46,439 bases of DNA from Odoribacter sp. (GCA_013824715.1 PNOH01000034.1:1-46439); one strand, 5' to 3'. Shown: positions 34,419 through 43,864, counted from the stretch's first letter. Notes: generated by a model from the letters alone, not told the origin. A program made the numbers and translations.

Positions 34419-34480
34419 AACCCTGAAAGGGTTAAATATCAATAGCCCTGGGTAAAGCGTAGCGGCACCCAGGGTAAAAA
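34419..34480 (+). repeat. CCCTGAAAGGG / CCCTGGGT interspersed repeat, copy 2
   Basis: ACCCTGAAAGGGTT, then AATATCAATAGCCC, TGGGTAAAGCG, GCACCCAGGGTA. It has the same module order as the copy at 28768-28828 on the opposite strand. The stem ACCCAGGGT-type hairpin is perfect. Confidence 0.75.
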
Positions 34481-34562
34481 TGAACAGTTAAAAAACAAGG
34501 CGCATCCACGATACATAATTAAGAGATAAATGTTATATGCGCCGCAAAGAGAAAGACTTCAT

Positions 34563-34772
34563 ATGGAAATATACGAGTTAAAAGGCGAAGAATACATTGA
34601 ACTGATCAAACTGCTTAAAATCATGCGGATCAGCGAATCGGGCGGACAGGCCAAAATGATGGTTGACGATGGGATTGTTTTCCGCAACGGCGGGCAGGAA
34701 TTCCGCAAACGAGCCAAATTAAGAAGCGGCGATGTAATTGAGATGATGGATTTTAAAATCAGGATTGAATAA
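34563..34772 (+). CDS. Small S4-domain RNA-binding protein (YbcJ-like)
   Basis: The start at 34563 (MEIYELKGEEYIELIKLLK) fits better than the frame's first ATG. The 69-residue protein is essentially one S4 domain: SESGGQAKMMVDDGIVFRNGG, KRAKLRSGDVIEM. E. coli YbcJ is a stand-alone S4 protein that binds RNA with unknown purpose. No partner gene is adjacent. It is followed by the 33-bp palindrome at 34784. Confidence 0.88.
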   Translation: MEIYELKGEEYIELIKLLKIMRISESGGQAKMMVDDGIVFRNGGQEFRKRAKLRSGDVIEMMDFKIRIE

Positions 34773-34783
34773 AAGCCTCATGG

Positions 34784-34816
34784 AGTCCGGGCGCGACTTC
34801 AAGTCGCGCCCGGACT
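34784..34816. repeat. Perfect 33-bp palindrome
   Basis: AGTCCGGGCGCGACTT and AAGTCGCGCCCGGACT are exact inverted complements around a single C. The stem is very GC-rich in an otherwise AT-rich gap after the S4 gene. It could be a transcription end without a T-run on either side, or a REP-type unit. Confidence 0.75.
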
Positions 34817-35002
34817 AGAAGCAAAATCGTTTGACCTGACTTAACTTCGACCGGCAAGCGCCGACTTCCATTTTCTATCAGTAAATCAATTTTATTGCCA
34901 ACATTATCACGCCAAAGATAACTACTTTTACACTGAAGTATTAATTTAGGTACGCATAAGGATATTCATAAAAAACTATTACTACATTAACCCGGAATAG
35001 TC

Positions 35003-36358
35003 ATGGAAAAAATTTTGATCATCGAAGATAATAAGTTGATCCGTAAAACCATAAAGGAGACACTCAGCAAGGTTGGATACACTGTTATTGAGGCAGAAGA
35101 TGGTGAGGCGGGCTTACATCTTGTTCGTTCAGAACACCCTGATCTTGTAATTACCGATTTTCAGATGCCAGGTATTGACGGACTTGAAGTCCTCTCCGAG
35201 ATACGTAAATTAAATGTTGCGATTCCTGTAATAGTACTTACTGCTCACGGGCATGTAGTGTTAACGATCAAATCAATCCAGCTTGGCGCTTTTGACTTTC
35301 TTGAAAAACCAATTGATCCGTTTCAGCTCAAATCCACTGTTCAATTGGCCCTTAATTCGGTCAAAACCAGCAATAGCCTGAAAGAGGTTGTCTGCGAGGA
35401 TATTTCCAGCGATAGTATGCCCAAAGATAATACAATAGTAAGCAAAGCTCCCCAGATGAAGGAAATCTTCAAAAACATTGGACGTATCTCGATGAACAAG
35501 GTGAATGTGCTGATCCAGGGCGATACCGGTACCGGCAAGGAACTCATTGCCAGGCTCATTCATTTCTCGGGAATTACGCGCGATAAACCATTGGTGGTCG
35601 TAAACTGCAACGCACTTACAGAATCACTGCTCGAGAGCGAACTTTTCGGACATGTTAAAGGCTCCTTTACGGATTCCATACGCGATAAAAAAGGCAAGTT
35701 TGAACTTGCCGGGGAAGGCTCCATTTTCCTCGACGAAATTTCTGAAATATCGCTCAACATTCAGGTAAAACTACTGCGCGTTATCCAGGAACTGGAATTT
35801 GAAAAAGTAGGTGGTGAAGCTACCATACCGATGAAAGCCAGGATTATAGCCGCCACAAACAAGAGCCTGGAAAAACTGATCGAACAGGGAAAATTCAGGG
35901 AAGATCTCTATTACCGGCTCAAAGTATTTACAATCAACCTGCCGCCCTTGCGCAAGCGTAAGGAAGACATACGCGACCTTGTAATCCATTTCTTGCATAA
36001 ACTTAACAAACAGTTAAATAAAAACGTGATCAAGATTGGCGAAGGTGTTATCGAAATGCTTCAGCAGCATTACTGGCATGGAAATGTACGCGAACTTAAA
36101 AACACCATCTTACAGGCCATTATTATGTCGAAAAACGATGTGCTGGAGAAAGAAAATATCACCCTTGTCCGTCTGCATAAGAATGCTGCAAACGAGCTGC
36201 AAATGCCTCAATTCCGGTCGTTGGCAGACCTGGAGAAATATCACATCAAGCATATACTTGATGTGGTAAAATGGAACAAACTGGAAGCTTCCCGGATTCT
36301 CGATATTACGCGGCCTACCCTTAATGCCAAGATTGAAAAGTATAAACTTGTACAGTAA
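35003..36358 (+). CDS. NtrC-family sigma-54-dependent response regulator
   Basis: The 451-residue protein has a receiver domain (1-120) with the phospho-acceptor Asp of DLVITDFQMPG and Lys near 102 (LEKPI), a AAA+ domain with Walker A GDTGTGKE and Walker B GSIFLDEIS, and a Fis-type helix-turn-helix at the C-terminus (EASRILDITRPTLNAKIEKYKL). The GAFTGA loop is GSFTDS; the Phe and Thr are kept, and GAFTDA-type variants are common in Bacteroidota, so sigma-54 contact is likely retained. No histidine kinase is adjacent. It precedes the usher-like gene's 3' end in a convergent arrangement, which does not show functional linkage. Confidence 0.93.
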   Translation: MEKILIIEDNKLIRKTIKETLSKVGYTVIEAEDGEAGLHLVRSEHPDLVITDFQMPGIDGLEVLSEIRKLNVAIPVIVLTAHGHVVLTIKSIQLGAFDFLEKPIDPFQLKSTVQLALNSVKTSNSLKEVVCEDISSDSMPKDNTIVSKAPQMKEIFKNIGRISMNKVNVLIQGDTGTGKELIARLIHFSGITRDKPLVVVNCNALTESLLESELFGHVKGSFTDSIRDKKGKFELAGEGSIFLDEISEISLNIQVKLLRVIQELEFEKVGGEATIPMKARIIAATNKSLEKLIEQGKFREDLYYRLKVFTINLPPLRKRKEDIRDLVIHFLHKLNKQLNKNVIKIGEGVIEMLQQHYWHGNVRELKNTILQAIIMSKNDVLEKENITLVRLHKNAANELQMPQFRSLADLEKYHIKHILDVVKWNKLEASRILDITRPTLNAKIEKYKLVQ

Positions 36359-36424
36359 GCTAATACTCCGTTTTTGTGCGCTTGAGCCTGCAATACCAAT
36401 GAAGGCTCCGGTGCAATATTTTGT

Positions 36425-38509
36425 TTATTCAGGGATTTCATCCTGCTCCGGTCGCAGCACAAATTCAAGACCATCTGCCACATCGCCGTCAAAACCGGCA
36501 GAAATGGTAAAGTGCAATGATGAAGGTGAAGCTGTCCAATGCAATTTGTGCAATTGGGCGGTATCTATCCTGGCCTCATATTCACCTGGCGCCAGGCCCA
36601 GGTAACTGAAATAGCCATCGGATTCGGAAAGTGTGCGTGCCGCCAGGCTGGAATCGCTGCGGTAGAAATTAACGATAATACGCCCCTGCCCTTTCTGTCC
36701 GCCACCAACGCCAAAGTAAACTGTTCCGGTTGCTTCGCCTACTACCGCAACCGGAACCTCAATCAATTTGAACATGTTGGGACTGATGGAGGCACTGATA
36801 GTTTTTTTCCGTATCTGCCATGCGATGTTATCGAAATTGGTTCCGTCGAGCGTAACCAGATAGTTGGTATACGGTTCCAGGTCGAATACGCGGATGGTGG
36901 TATCCTTATCATTGAGTTCAATTCGGCCTCCATTGATATGAAGGTTAAGTCCGTATGCTTTGGGTTCGTTTGGTTCGTGCCGGCCATTACAATTCAGACC
37001 GAGGTAAGGTAACAGCGTAATGCCACCTTTGCCCACACTTGCGCGGCTATTTGCCCCTACGTAGTTTGTTTTTGCATCCACCATCACGCTCCCACTGGCC
37101 GATTGCACCAGTGTAGTGGCATTGTTGCCCCTCCTGGCTGAAAAACCGGCCTGGGCAAAAGAGAAATCGTAGCGAAATCCCACTTCCATATTGCTGAAAT
37201 TACTTCTGAAGTTCTGTTCGTAGGACAAATTCATAAACCCATGTTTGAACAGGTGTTTTTCCAACCCACACTTTACCGAAATAAATTGGCCGTGGTTGTA
37301 ATCGAATTGTGCTTGTGGCGTAAGGATGAAGGCGCCCGGAAGTTTGAATGAAAGAGAAAGGTTGCTATAGGTATAAGGATGAGCGGGATCAGAGAGCAGG
37401 GAATAGGTGGTAAAGTTGGTGTTTACACCTGATATGGCGCCCGAAAGCAATAATTCGGCAGTGGTGTATTTCGTCTGAGGCATGACAATCTGATTGAGCG
37501 TAAGCCTCGAAAAAACGGCAAAATTCGCGCCACGGATGGGCACTGATATTGCAACTTTGCGCTCTTCGAGGTAATTGTAGTTAATGGCCTTCTGATCTTT
37601 GTCATATTTGGTATAATTGAGCTCGAACTGCACATTCGACGGCATACGGTAACTCAGAACACCTTTTGATCTTACGCCATAAGTATATTCTCCGGATATC
37701 AGCAGGCTCGAAGCCAGCCTGAGCGAAGCGCTCACGAATGGCATTATATTGCCCGATGTTTTCGACGAAAGATATTCGACACCGCCACCAACCGTAAAGC
37801 GACGGAAAACACCGTATCTAAAATTGGCCCTGGAAAAACGGTTATGATGACTATCTTCAACCATGCCGGCGCTAACCTTATATTCGAAATCGCCCACAGG
37901 CAGAAAGTTAAATGGAATGCTGATGTTCTGCTCTTTGGAATGCTCTTTGCCCCATGGGCCATAAAATTGCAGTTTCACGCCCGTGCTACCGTAAACAAGG
38001 GGAACCTCAAAGGTGAAAAAACCCGAAGCATCTGCTTCTGTATAATCTACTAAAGCATCATTTATATACAATTCTACTGTCCAGTTAGGTTCAGTATTTT
38101 CACTAATTATATATGTTCCTGTAGCTTTTCTTACTGTATTTGGTGAATTATTAAAACTTGCACCTACCAGAGGTCCCCTTAAAAAAGCAATACTTTGCGC
38201 ACCTATTTTTCCAACTTGGGCTTGTTTAATAAAAGTATTATCATTGTCTATCCAACGCCAATTGTAATAGAGTTGGCGTTTATCAAATTTTGTCTGATCG
38301 TAATAATTGAACGCTACTTTAGCTTCTCCAAACAACAATTCGCTACCGAGTCCAAGAGAAAATCTATTGTTTATTTTTTCTCCTGCTGCCTGATTTGAAG
38401 AAACAGCCCAATCCATCACACCTCCATTAAAAAGATGGTACTTTCTGCCTATAATGGTATCAATTACTACTACGTTTTTAGATTGCAGCTTGGTTACATT
38501 TTGACGCAT
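36425..38509 (-). CDS. Outer-membrane usher-like protein, main fragment (frameshifted, N-terminus cut off)
   Basis: The 694-residue open frame is the larger piece of an interrupted gene. It begins with the tail of an N-terminal domain, then RFSLGLGSELLFGEAKVAF and long runs of alternating strands (about 40-470) that fit a beta-barrel. Midway come ELYINDALVDYTEADASGFF, FYGPWGKEHSKEQ and FLPVGDFEYKVSAGM, a block I recognise as the region seen in fimbrial usher-type proteins. After the barrel are YLGLNCNGRHEPNEP, LEPYTNYLVTLDG and two Ig/CNA-B-like beta domains. It would sit in the outer membrane and guide subunits. A 4-bp duplication near 38530 detaches the N-terminal piece (38514-38997). Composition shifts near 38035. 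It is the last gene of the operon. Confidence 0.6.
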   Translation of the reverse strand: MRQNVTKLQSKNVVVIDTIIGRKYHLFNGGVMDWAVSSNQAAGEKINNRFSLGLGSELLFGEAKVAFNYYDQTKFDKRQLYYNWRWIDNDNTFIKQAQVGKIGAQSIAFLRGPLVGASFNNSPNTVRKATGTYIISENTEPNWTVELYINDALVDYTEADASGFFTFEVPLVYGSTGVKLQFYGPWGKEHSKEQNISIPFNFLPVGDFEYKVSAGMVEDSHHNRFSRANFRYGVFRRFTVGGGVEYLSSKTSGNIMPFVSASLRLASSLLISGEYTYGVRSKGVLSYRMPSNVQFELNYTKYDKDQKAINYNYLEERKVAISVPIRGANFAVFSRLTLNQIVMPQTKYTTAELLLSGAISGVNTNFTTYSLLSDPAHPYTYSNLSLSFKLPGAFILTPQAQFDYNHGQFISVKCGLEKHLFKHGFMNLSYEQNFRSNFSNMEVGFRYDFSFAQAGFSARRGNNATTLVQSASGSVMVDAKTNYVGANSRASVGKGGITLLPYLGLNCNGRHEPNEPKAYGLNLHINGGRIELNDKDTTIRVFDLEPYTNYLVTLDGTNFDNIAWQIRKKTISASISPNMFKLIEVPVAVVGEATGTVYFGVGGGQKGQGRIIVNFYRSDSSLAARTLSESDGYFSYLGLAPGEYEARIDTAQLHKLHWTASPSSLHFTISAGFDGDVADGLEFVLRPEQDEIPE

Positions 38510-38513
38510 TGCT

Positions 38514-38997
38514 TCAAGTCTTGCTTGTTTGTTTTACCATCGGCAATTCGGAATCGGCTTCGAGTTTAATGGATAAGGAACGAAAATTAAATACCATATT
38601 TAAACCAAAAGCTTCATTCAGCATACTTGATTCTACATAAATTTTGCCCAATTCTTTTACAATTCCATTCTCGGATTTAATAGTTCTATCCCCTCTGGTA
38701 ATTTGCTTTGATTCAAAATCAATCGAGTAAAGGGTGCTTTCATTTACAATAAACCCTTTTAAAATAGTTCCATTAATATCTGCTACACAAGAAATTCCCA
38801 GTTTATTGAAGAGCTCTTCTACATTGATATAAACAAGATTTTGATCGGTTATAATGGCATCTACTTCAAATCGTAAGTAGCCTTTTACAATTATTTCAAC
38901 AGGTACTTCATCAAATTTATTTATTGGATCAAGGGGAATTTCTTTAGTATAATCACGTGCTTGAATAGTATAAAAGTTAAAGAAAACTAATATAAAA
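38514..38997 (-). pseudogene. N-terminal fragment of the usher-like gene, cut by IS and frameshift
   Basis: Reading from the IS edge the frame begins ...FNFYTIQARDYTKEIPLDP and runs to ELPMVKQTSKT-stop at 38514. Deleting one CAAA from the tandem CAAACAAG (plus strand near 38525-38535) gives VKQARLEAM and joins the main frame at 38509. The fragment has two small beta domains (VPVEIIVKGYLRFEVDAIIT; LVYINVEELFNKLGI) typical of the region before usher barrels. No start codon remains: the IS sits where the signal peptide should be, and without it only a TTG start (MIDFILVFFNF) is available. A sequencing error at the repeat cannot be excluded. Confidence 0.65.
38988..38997. repeat. Target-site duplication of the IS (left copy)
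   Basis: TAATATAAAA is repeated directly at 40429-40438, consistent with an IS4-family insertion (usually 10-12 bp). The run of A leaves one or two bases of uncertainty. Confidence 0.7.
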
Positions 38998-40428
38998 AAT
39001 CACTATCAACCGATAAAACTAAAAACTTGACAATAATATGCCTTTAACCCTTGTTTTTACAAGGGTTATTCTTTTAAAAATAAAACCTACCTCCCCATAT
39101 TTTAGAACAAGGCGGCTTGTAGATTTGGTGGTTTGGTTCTTTTTAGTCGTTTTGTATAGGTTCTGCGACTGTTTTCGACTACCCAAAACACATCAAGATT
39201 GCTGATTAAATGTATTCTGACCAAAGCTGCTGTTGTCGAAAACGCTTTTTTTGTTTTAGATTTTGCTTTTGAGACCGTTAGAAGTAATTGTGCAATGAGT
39301 GTAATCCAAATTTGGCATCTTAATTCCGTTTTCGGTCTCTGAATAAAAATAGTGTAGTTGGAAATTTTGTTTGAGTTTCTTGAAAAGTAACTCTATTTGC
39401 CAACGAATTTTATAGATTAAAGCAACTTCTTCGTTGCTAATGTCAAAATTATTGGTAATAAATTCGTACATTCTACCTTTGTCATCTCGGTACGTAACCT
39501 TACGTAAACAAAGTGTTTTCTCTTGATTTTCTTCTTTATATTTTAGGTGAATATGTTCTTCTTTGAGTACTCCAAAACCCGAGTAGGCTTGTGTTTGACA
39601 AAATAGTTCTTGTACCACTTCATAAACTGCATTTTTCTTTAATCGGCACACAAAATTGATTCTCTTTTCAGTAAATATTGCAAATTGCAAGTAATGATTG
39701 TAAGCTCTATCAAAGACAATCATACTGTGTGGTGCAAGAGCTAAGTCTTGAATAAAATTTTTATCGTGCAGTTTAGCTTCGCTAATTTTTACAAATGTTG
39801 GTGTTTGTGAATGGGCATCGATAAGCATATGAACTTTTAAGCCGCCTTTCTTCTTGCCTTCGCCTTTTGGATCGCGTCCAACACCCTTCATTACTTGAGA
39901 AAATAGCCTGATTGTACTGGAATCGAATATGAAAAGTTTATCAAATGAAATCTTATCAATTCGGCTGACCGACAAAAGGGGTTCAAAGTGTTTGAGCAAC
40001 AAAAAGTAAAATTCTTTAAAAAATTCATTATCTCGTTCTCTTAATCCGTCGCCAGCCGTACTTTTTGCAGGGGAATTGTCAAACCCTAAATGGTTTAATT
40101 TGCCTTGCATTGCCAACATTCCATCGCAAATTTCGCCCATAGAATCACAACGGCTAAAAACGCCAAAAAGCATCGTTACAAGTTGTGTCCAAGCAGGAAA
40201 AGACTTGTAATATCGATCTGTTTGATGCTTTTTTGCAAGTAGATCGAACTTGTTTTTTGGAATAAAATCTATTAGTTGTTTAAAAATCGGCTGACCGACA
40301 AACTTTTTTTCAATATCTTTGGAACTCATTACTTTTGGTTTTTTACACGCAAAAAGTATGAAAAAAAGGGCTTACTCTTAAAAAAGTAGCCCTTTATCTT
40401 AAAAAGTTAATCGGTTAGTAGTGGTTTT
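38998..40428 (-). mobile_element. IS4-family insertion sequence
   Basis: The element is about 1431 bp. Terminal inverted repeats are imperfect: the left end reads AATCACTATCAACCGAT and the right end, on the reverse strand, AAAACCACTACTAACCGAT, with CACTA-x-x-AACCGAT shared. It is bracketed by a 10-bp direct repeat and contains one transposase frame. Terminator-like hairpins lie near both ends (AACCCTTG/CAAGGGTT at 39046-39067 and AAAGGGCT/AGCCCTTT near 40367-40393), which would limit read-in. It interrupts the 5' end of the usher-like gene. Confidence 0.8.
39102..40329 (-). pseudogene. IS4-family transposase, frameshifted near its C-terminus
   Basis: DDE residues are seen in FIFDSSTIRL (first Asp), IVFDRAYNHY (second Asp) and YKIRWQIELLFKKLKQNF, the Y-x2-R-x3-E-x6-K motif of IS4-type enzymes. 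The uninterrupted frame stops at 39256, ending with an unlikely tail after NGIKMPNL. One extra base near 39315 is implied: skipping it gives QIWITLIAQLLLTV, the usual IS4 C-terminal helix, and the frame then continues to a stop at 39102, for about 408 residues. Either the copy is dead or the base is a sequencing error. Confidence 0.75.
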
Positions 40429-40438
40429 TAATATAAAA
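40429..40438. repeat. Target-site duplication of the IS (right copy)
   Basis: TAATATAAAA, identical to 38988-38997, immediately outside the right inverted repeat. Confidence 0.7.
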
Positions 40439-40552
40439 TCAATCAAAAGAGCCGCTGTTAACTAATAAATTTCCCAACAAAATAAATGGCAGTAGTAAAA
40501 TTGTAAAAACTATGCCTAAAATTGAAAAAAAAAGATACTTTACAGACAGACT

Positions 40553-43282
40553 CTAATTATCCTTCGGCTTCCTTATATTGATCTTCCTTTCTTGTTCATT
40601 AATAATAAATTGCAGTGGTTCTATAGCGGATTGATTTTTCAGATCAGCAATCAGCACACTTTTTGTTAACTGAAAACTTGAGTCAAAAGAAGAACTGATT
40701 ATTCTTACTTCGTACCTGTCTTCGGGTATGCTAAAGGAAAACGAACCATCTTGGGTAGTTAAAGTTGTAAATGTTTCGCCCGTTGAGTTAACAGCTATTA
40801 TCTTAATGTTGTTGATGCTGAAAGTCTTCTTCGAGTTTTGCGCTTTGTTCAAGATCACTTTTCCGGTAAAGAAAGATGTCTTTTTATAAGGAATATAAAC
40901 ATTTGTTTCTTTGGTCACATCAATAGATTGTTTGTAGGCCAATCTGGGTATCCAGCTTTTCTGAGCGCTTAAAGTAAGATCAATATCATAAACGCCCTTA
41001 CTGATGTTCCTGTAAGCAACTTTCCCATCTGCGTCGCTAATAAATGCTTTTCCATTGATTAGTATTGTTGCATTAGAAAGCGGTTCATCGCCCTCATTAT
41101 AAATACTATCAGCGTTGATATCTTTAAAGAGCATAATTTCCATTGTTTGAAATTTTCTTATCCCGAAAATTGGAAGGTTAAGATTTTTACGGAGGCTTAT
41201 GTTTATATTTGAATTGCCAATTTTATTAAAGTTTCTTGAATAAGATATTTTTAGTTGTATAGATGATTTGCGAGGATTAAAAATCAAATCAGATTTTAAG
41301 GAAACGTTTTTAGTATTATCGCTATAATTTAAATTAAAATCCACCTGATTCCTGAGCTGCAAGGTCTTTTTGAAAAGTGAATTTTCAATAAACAAATTTC
41401 CGTTCAGCCTTTCAGGAATCTGACCGGTTTTTAGGAAAGCGTATAGATCACCTAATTGTGCGAAGCCATATTCGTAGCGGGCATTTAGTCCTATATTTTT
41501 TAGCTGAAAGGTGCCTCCACCAACAAAACTGGTTGATTTAATCGAATCAAGGCCCGGAAGACTGACCTTGCCCACACTAACAGCAAGATTCAAAGTGTTC
41601 TGCCCAAAACTTTTATTCATAACAAGGCCTAATTTATAAGTACTGCTTTTTACAGAATCAACTCCCGCTTCTGTTTGTTCAAGGCTGGATACGGATAAAG
41701 TATTGCTCCATGTTTTTCCTGTAAGACCATATTTAAGACCGTATTCCTTTTTGTTTAAACCGAGCTGGTTCTCATACACCCCTGACTCCTGTAAACTGTT
41801 CCGGTAATCCATATTCCAAAATACAGAGTAAGATTGTGGTTTGTTTATAAAACCTATATCATTGGTGGTACTGAATAAACCTTTACTAAAGCCTGGATAA
41901 TATTTTGATGCCTTGTCAATATTCGACCGTATATTAAACTTTTTAATTTTACTATTGAGCTGAAATGCCGTTCGCGAAGACAATCTCCCGGCAGTAAGGG
42001 CAGGTTGATTAATATCTTCAAACCCTCCTGCCTGTAGGAGACTCACGGTTGTGTTTTCCCCTAGAGACCTTTTCAACAAAAGTTCCGAGATATAGCTGTT
42101 TATACCTCTATCAGGGTCAAAGAATCCATAATTTTCAATGCTAAATGAACCTTTTTTTAATGTGAACTGATGCTGATAAGTAAATTGTGACGTATTGTTT
42201 AACTTACTTTTTATAGCTGAAAGCTGGATCTCCTGTGTTTTTTTTCGTAAAGGAATCGTAATTCGAACGCCATAACCCATCATTTGGAAGTTTTTGAAGC
42301 CAGTCTGATCTCCTGCGCTGATATTTATTCCTTTAGACCGGTATTGAGCCTGATAGAAGGACTGCCCTCCCTTAGCTCCATAAAGACTTCCGCTTTGAAA
42401 GTTGATGGAAAGTGCACGATCCTCCTTAAAATCCAGAGTCATTTCCCCGTTCACAGTAAAGATCTGGCCATCTGTAAAGGCATTTTGCGCACTTAGCTCT
42501 AAGGTAAGAGGTAAATTAAACCAGGGGCTTTTATTAGCCATGAGAGATGAGTTCAGAGCTGATATTACTTGTACGGCTGATTGCTTTTCTTTTGATTTGC
42601 TGCTTGCTTCGACAATAATTCTTACTTCTTTAGCATTTTGAAACCGGTCATCCGCAGGCAGACTTACCTGTATAAGTGTATCAATCTCCGGTGGAACTGC
42701 TATATTTAGAATATCCGGGATATTAAGACCTACATTATCTTTAAAACTTAGTGAGATATGCTCTGAAATATTTCCCAAGTTCCTTATTAAAACCGGGAAT
42801 GTGGCATTTTCACTTGTTACCTGCTTAAAGATGCTGTTGTTGGGTAAGCTAATCTTCCATAAGGAGCGGGATTTTACGAAGCATAACATTTTAAATTCCT
42901 CACTTATGTTCTCCGAGGGCATCAGAAATTTTAATGTGGATGTATAGCTTATATCGCTTTGAGCTATTAAGGGTGCAGCTATCCGGAACGGGATTATCAG
43001 CGTTTCTCCCGGCTGAATGGTATAAAGCTTTTGCTGATCAATTATTTTGGACCAGTCAACAGGGATGTCAAGGTCAATATTAAATGAGTGGGAAGCCTGC
43101 CCTGTATTATTTACCCTGATATTATTAAAGACATAGGCATTTCCTTCAAATGTCAAAGAATCCTTTAATAACGATATTTCGAGGTCAGAAATTCTTTTTA
43201 TCGGCTTCTGACCATATACTGAATTTGCAGAGAATTGAATAAAAATAAAAGTGAAGTAAAAGTATATTATATTTTTACTCAT
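40553..43282 (-). CDS. Ig-like / beta-barrel fusion protein of the usher-like operon
   Basis: The 909-residue protein has a signal peptide (about 1-24), then two Ig-like beta domains at about 30-135 and 140-245, of the COG1470/NEW3 kind (VFNNIRVNNTGQASHSF; VLIRNLGNISEHISLSF). Residues about 255-690 form long alternating strands consistent with an outer-membrane beta-barrel (LTLELSAQNAFT... ). The last 200 residues are CNA-B or regulatory-like domains (DINADSIYNEGDEPLSNATI; TTLTTQDGSFSFSIPEDRYE). I infer a second barrel of the same secretion or assembly system, with its N-terminal Ig domains possibly taking the chaperone's place. It follows the four subunit genes and precedes the usher-like gene. 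Confidence 0.6.
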   Translation of the reverse strand: MSKNIIYFYFTFIFIQFSANSVYGQKPIKRISDLEISLLKDSLTFEGNAYVFNNIRVNNTGQASHSFNIDLDIPVDWSKIIDQQKLYTIQPGETLIIPFRIAAPLIAQSDISYTSTLKFLMPSENISEEFKMLCFVKSRSLWKISLPNNSIFKQVTSENATFPVLIRNLGNISEHISLSFKDNVGLNIPDILNIAVPPEIDTLIQVSLPADDRFQNAKEVRIIVEASSKSKEKQSAVQVISALNSSLMANKSPWFNLPLTLELSAQNAFTDGQIFTVNGEMTLDFKEDRALSINFQSGSLYGAKGGQSFYQAQYRSKGINISAGDQTGFKNFQMMGYGVRITIPLRKKTQEIQLSAIKSKLNNTSQFTYQHQFTLKKGSFSIENYGFFDPDRGINSYISELLLKRSLGENTTVSLLQAGGFEDINQPALTAGRLSSRTAFQLNSKIKKFNIRSNIDKASKYYPGFSKGLFSTTNDIGFINKPQSYSVFWNMDYRNSLQESGVYENQLGLNKKEYGLKYGLTGKTWSNTLSVSSLEQTEAGVDSVKSSTYKLGLVMNKSFGQNTLNLAVSVGKVSLPGLDSIKSTSFVGGGTFQLKNIGLNARYEYGFAQLGDLYAFLKTGQIPERLNGNLFIENSLFKKTLQLRNQVDFNLNYSDNTKNVSLKSDLIFNPRKSSIQLKISYSRNFNKIGNSNINISLRKNLNLPIFGIRKFQTMEIMLFKDINADSIYNEGDEPLSNATILINGKAFISDADGKVAYRNISKGVYDIDLTLSAQKSWIPRLAYKQSIDVTKETNVYIPYKKTSFFTGKVILNKAQNSKKTFSINNIKIIAVNSTGETFTTLTTQDGSFSFSIPEDRYEVRIISSSFDSSFQLTKSVLIADLKNQSAIEPLQFIINEQERKINIRKPKDN

Positions 43283-43314
43283 TTGTAATTTGATCTGGTA
43301 AAAATACTATTATT

Positions 43315-43857
43315 TTATTGCCCACTCAAGGTCATGATGATAGGAATAGTATAATTAGCAGGATCCACTTCATAACCAGGGATTATCTTTAACTTCAAAT
43401 TAAATGTGTTACCCGTGACAGTTTCATTACCCAGAATTCCTGTCTTGGTAACTACCTGAAAATTAATATTAAAAGGATTAAAAGTTCCAAAGTTAGCGTC
43501 ATCTACACTTGTAGTGGCAAATGTAAAATTGGCGAATGTAAGCGGAGAGTTGATTACCGCTGGACTATCAGCATTGGGTTCAGCTGTTATGGCTCCAATC
43601 TCGGTTGTCAGTTTCCAGTTTACATTGGCTTGAACGACAAGGTGAATTGCAGAACTCTCAAGGCCATTTTCCAGATCGCTTGTACTTGCAAAAGAAGGTA
43701 AGCTAAGTGTTGAAGTACTTGTTAAAACAATGGTAGGTGAGATGGTTGTGGAATAATTATTCGAATAAATCGTCTGGTTTAATTCGCGATTCCCTTGAGC
43801 TAAAGCTGTTAGAGCAGAAAGCTGTAAGAATAATATGAATATAAGTGCTTTTTTCAT
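43315..43857 (-). CDS. Secreted pilin-like subunit 4
   Basis: A 180-residue protein with a signal peptide (MKKALIFILFLQLSALTALAQ). The mature part has an early alternating stretch (YSTTISPTIVLTS), the core STSDLENGLESSA...NWKLTTEIGAI and the ending LKIIPGYEVDP then YTIPIIMTLSGQ, a pattern shared with three neighbours. The all-beta sequence recalls SCPU/CsuA-B-type fimbrial subunits. It starts seven bases after the previous stop, and the 909-aa gene follows after 32 bases. It is the subunit nearest the barrel genes. Confidence 0.65.
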   Translation of the reverse strand: MKKALIFILFLQLSALTALAQGNRELNQTIYSNNYSTTISPTIVLTSTSTLSLPSFASTSDLENGLESSAIHLVVQANVNWKLTTEIGAITAEPNADSPAVINSPLTFANFTFATTSVDDANFGTFNPFNINFQVVTKTGILGNETVTGNTFNLKLKIIPGYEVDPANYTIPIIMTLSGQ

Positions 43858-43864
43858 AATAATC

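Noticed and set aside
35620-35690. GSFTDS in place of GAFTGA as evidence of a non-sigma-54 regulator
   Set aside because: The Phe-Thr core is kept and GAFTDA-type forms are, from memory, common in Bacteroidota.
34438-36358. NtrC-type regulator as dedicated controller of the usher-like operon
   Set aside because: The genes are convergent, no kinase or sigma-54 site was seen before 45575, and adjacency alone is weak.
40440-40552. In-frame hydrophobic stretch after the TAG stop of the 909-aa gene (SVKYLFFSILGIVFTILLLP)
   Set aside because: It could be read-through or a lost signal peptide, but it has no start codon and ends in TGA before the usher frame; not strong enough to call.
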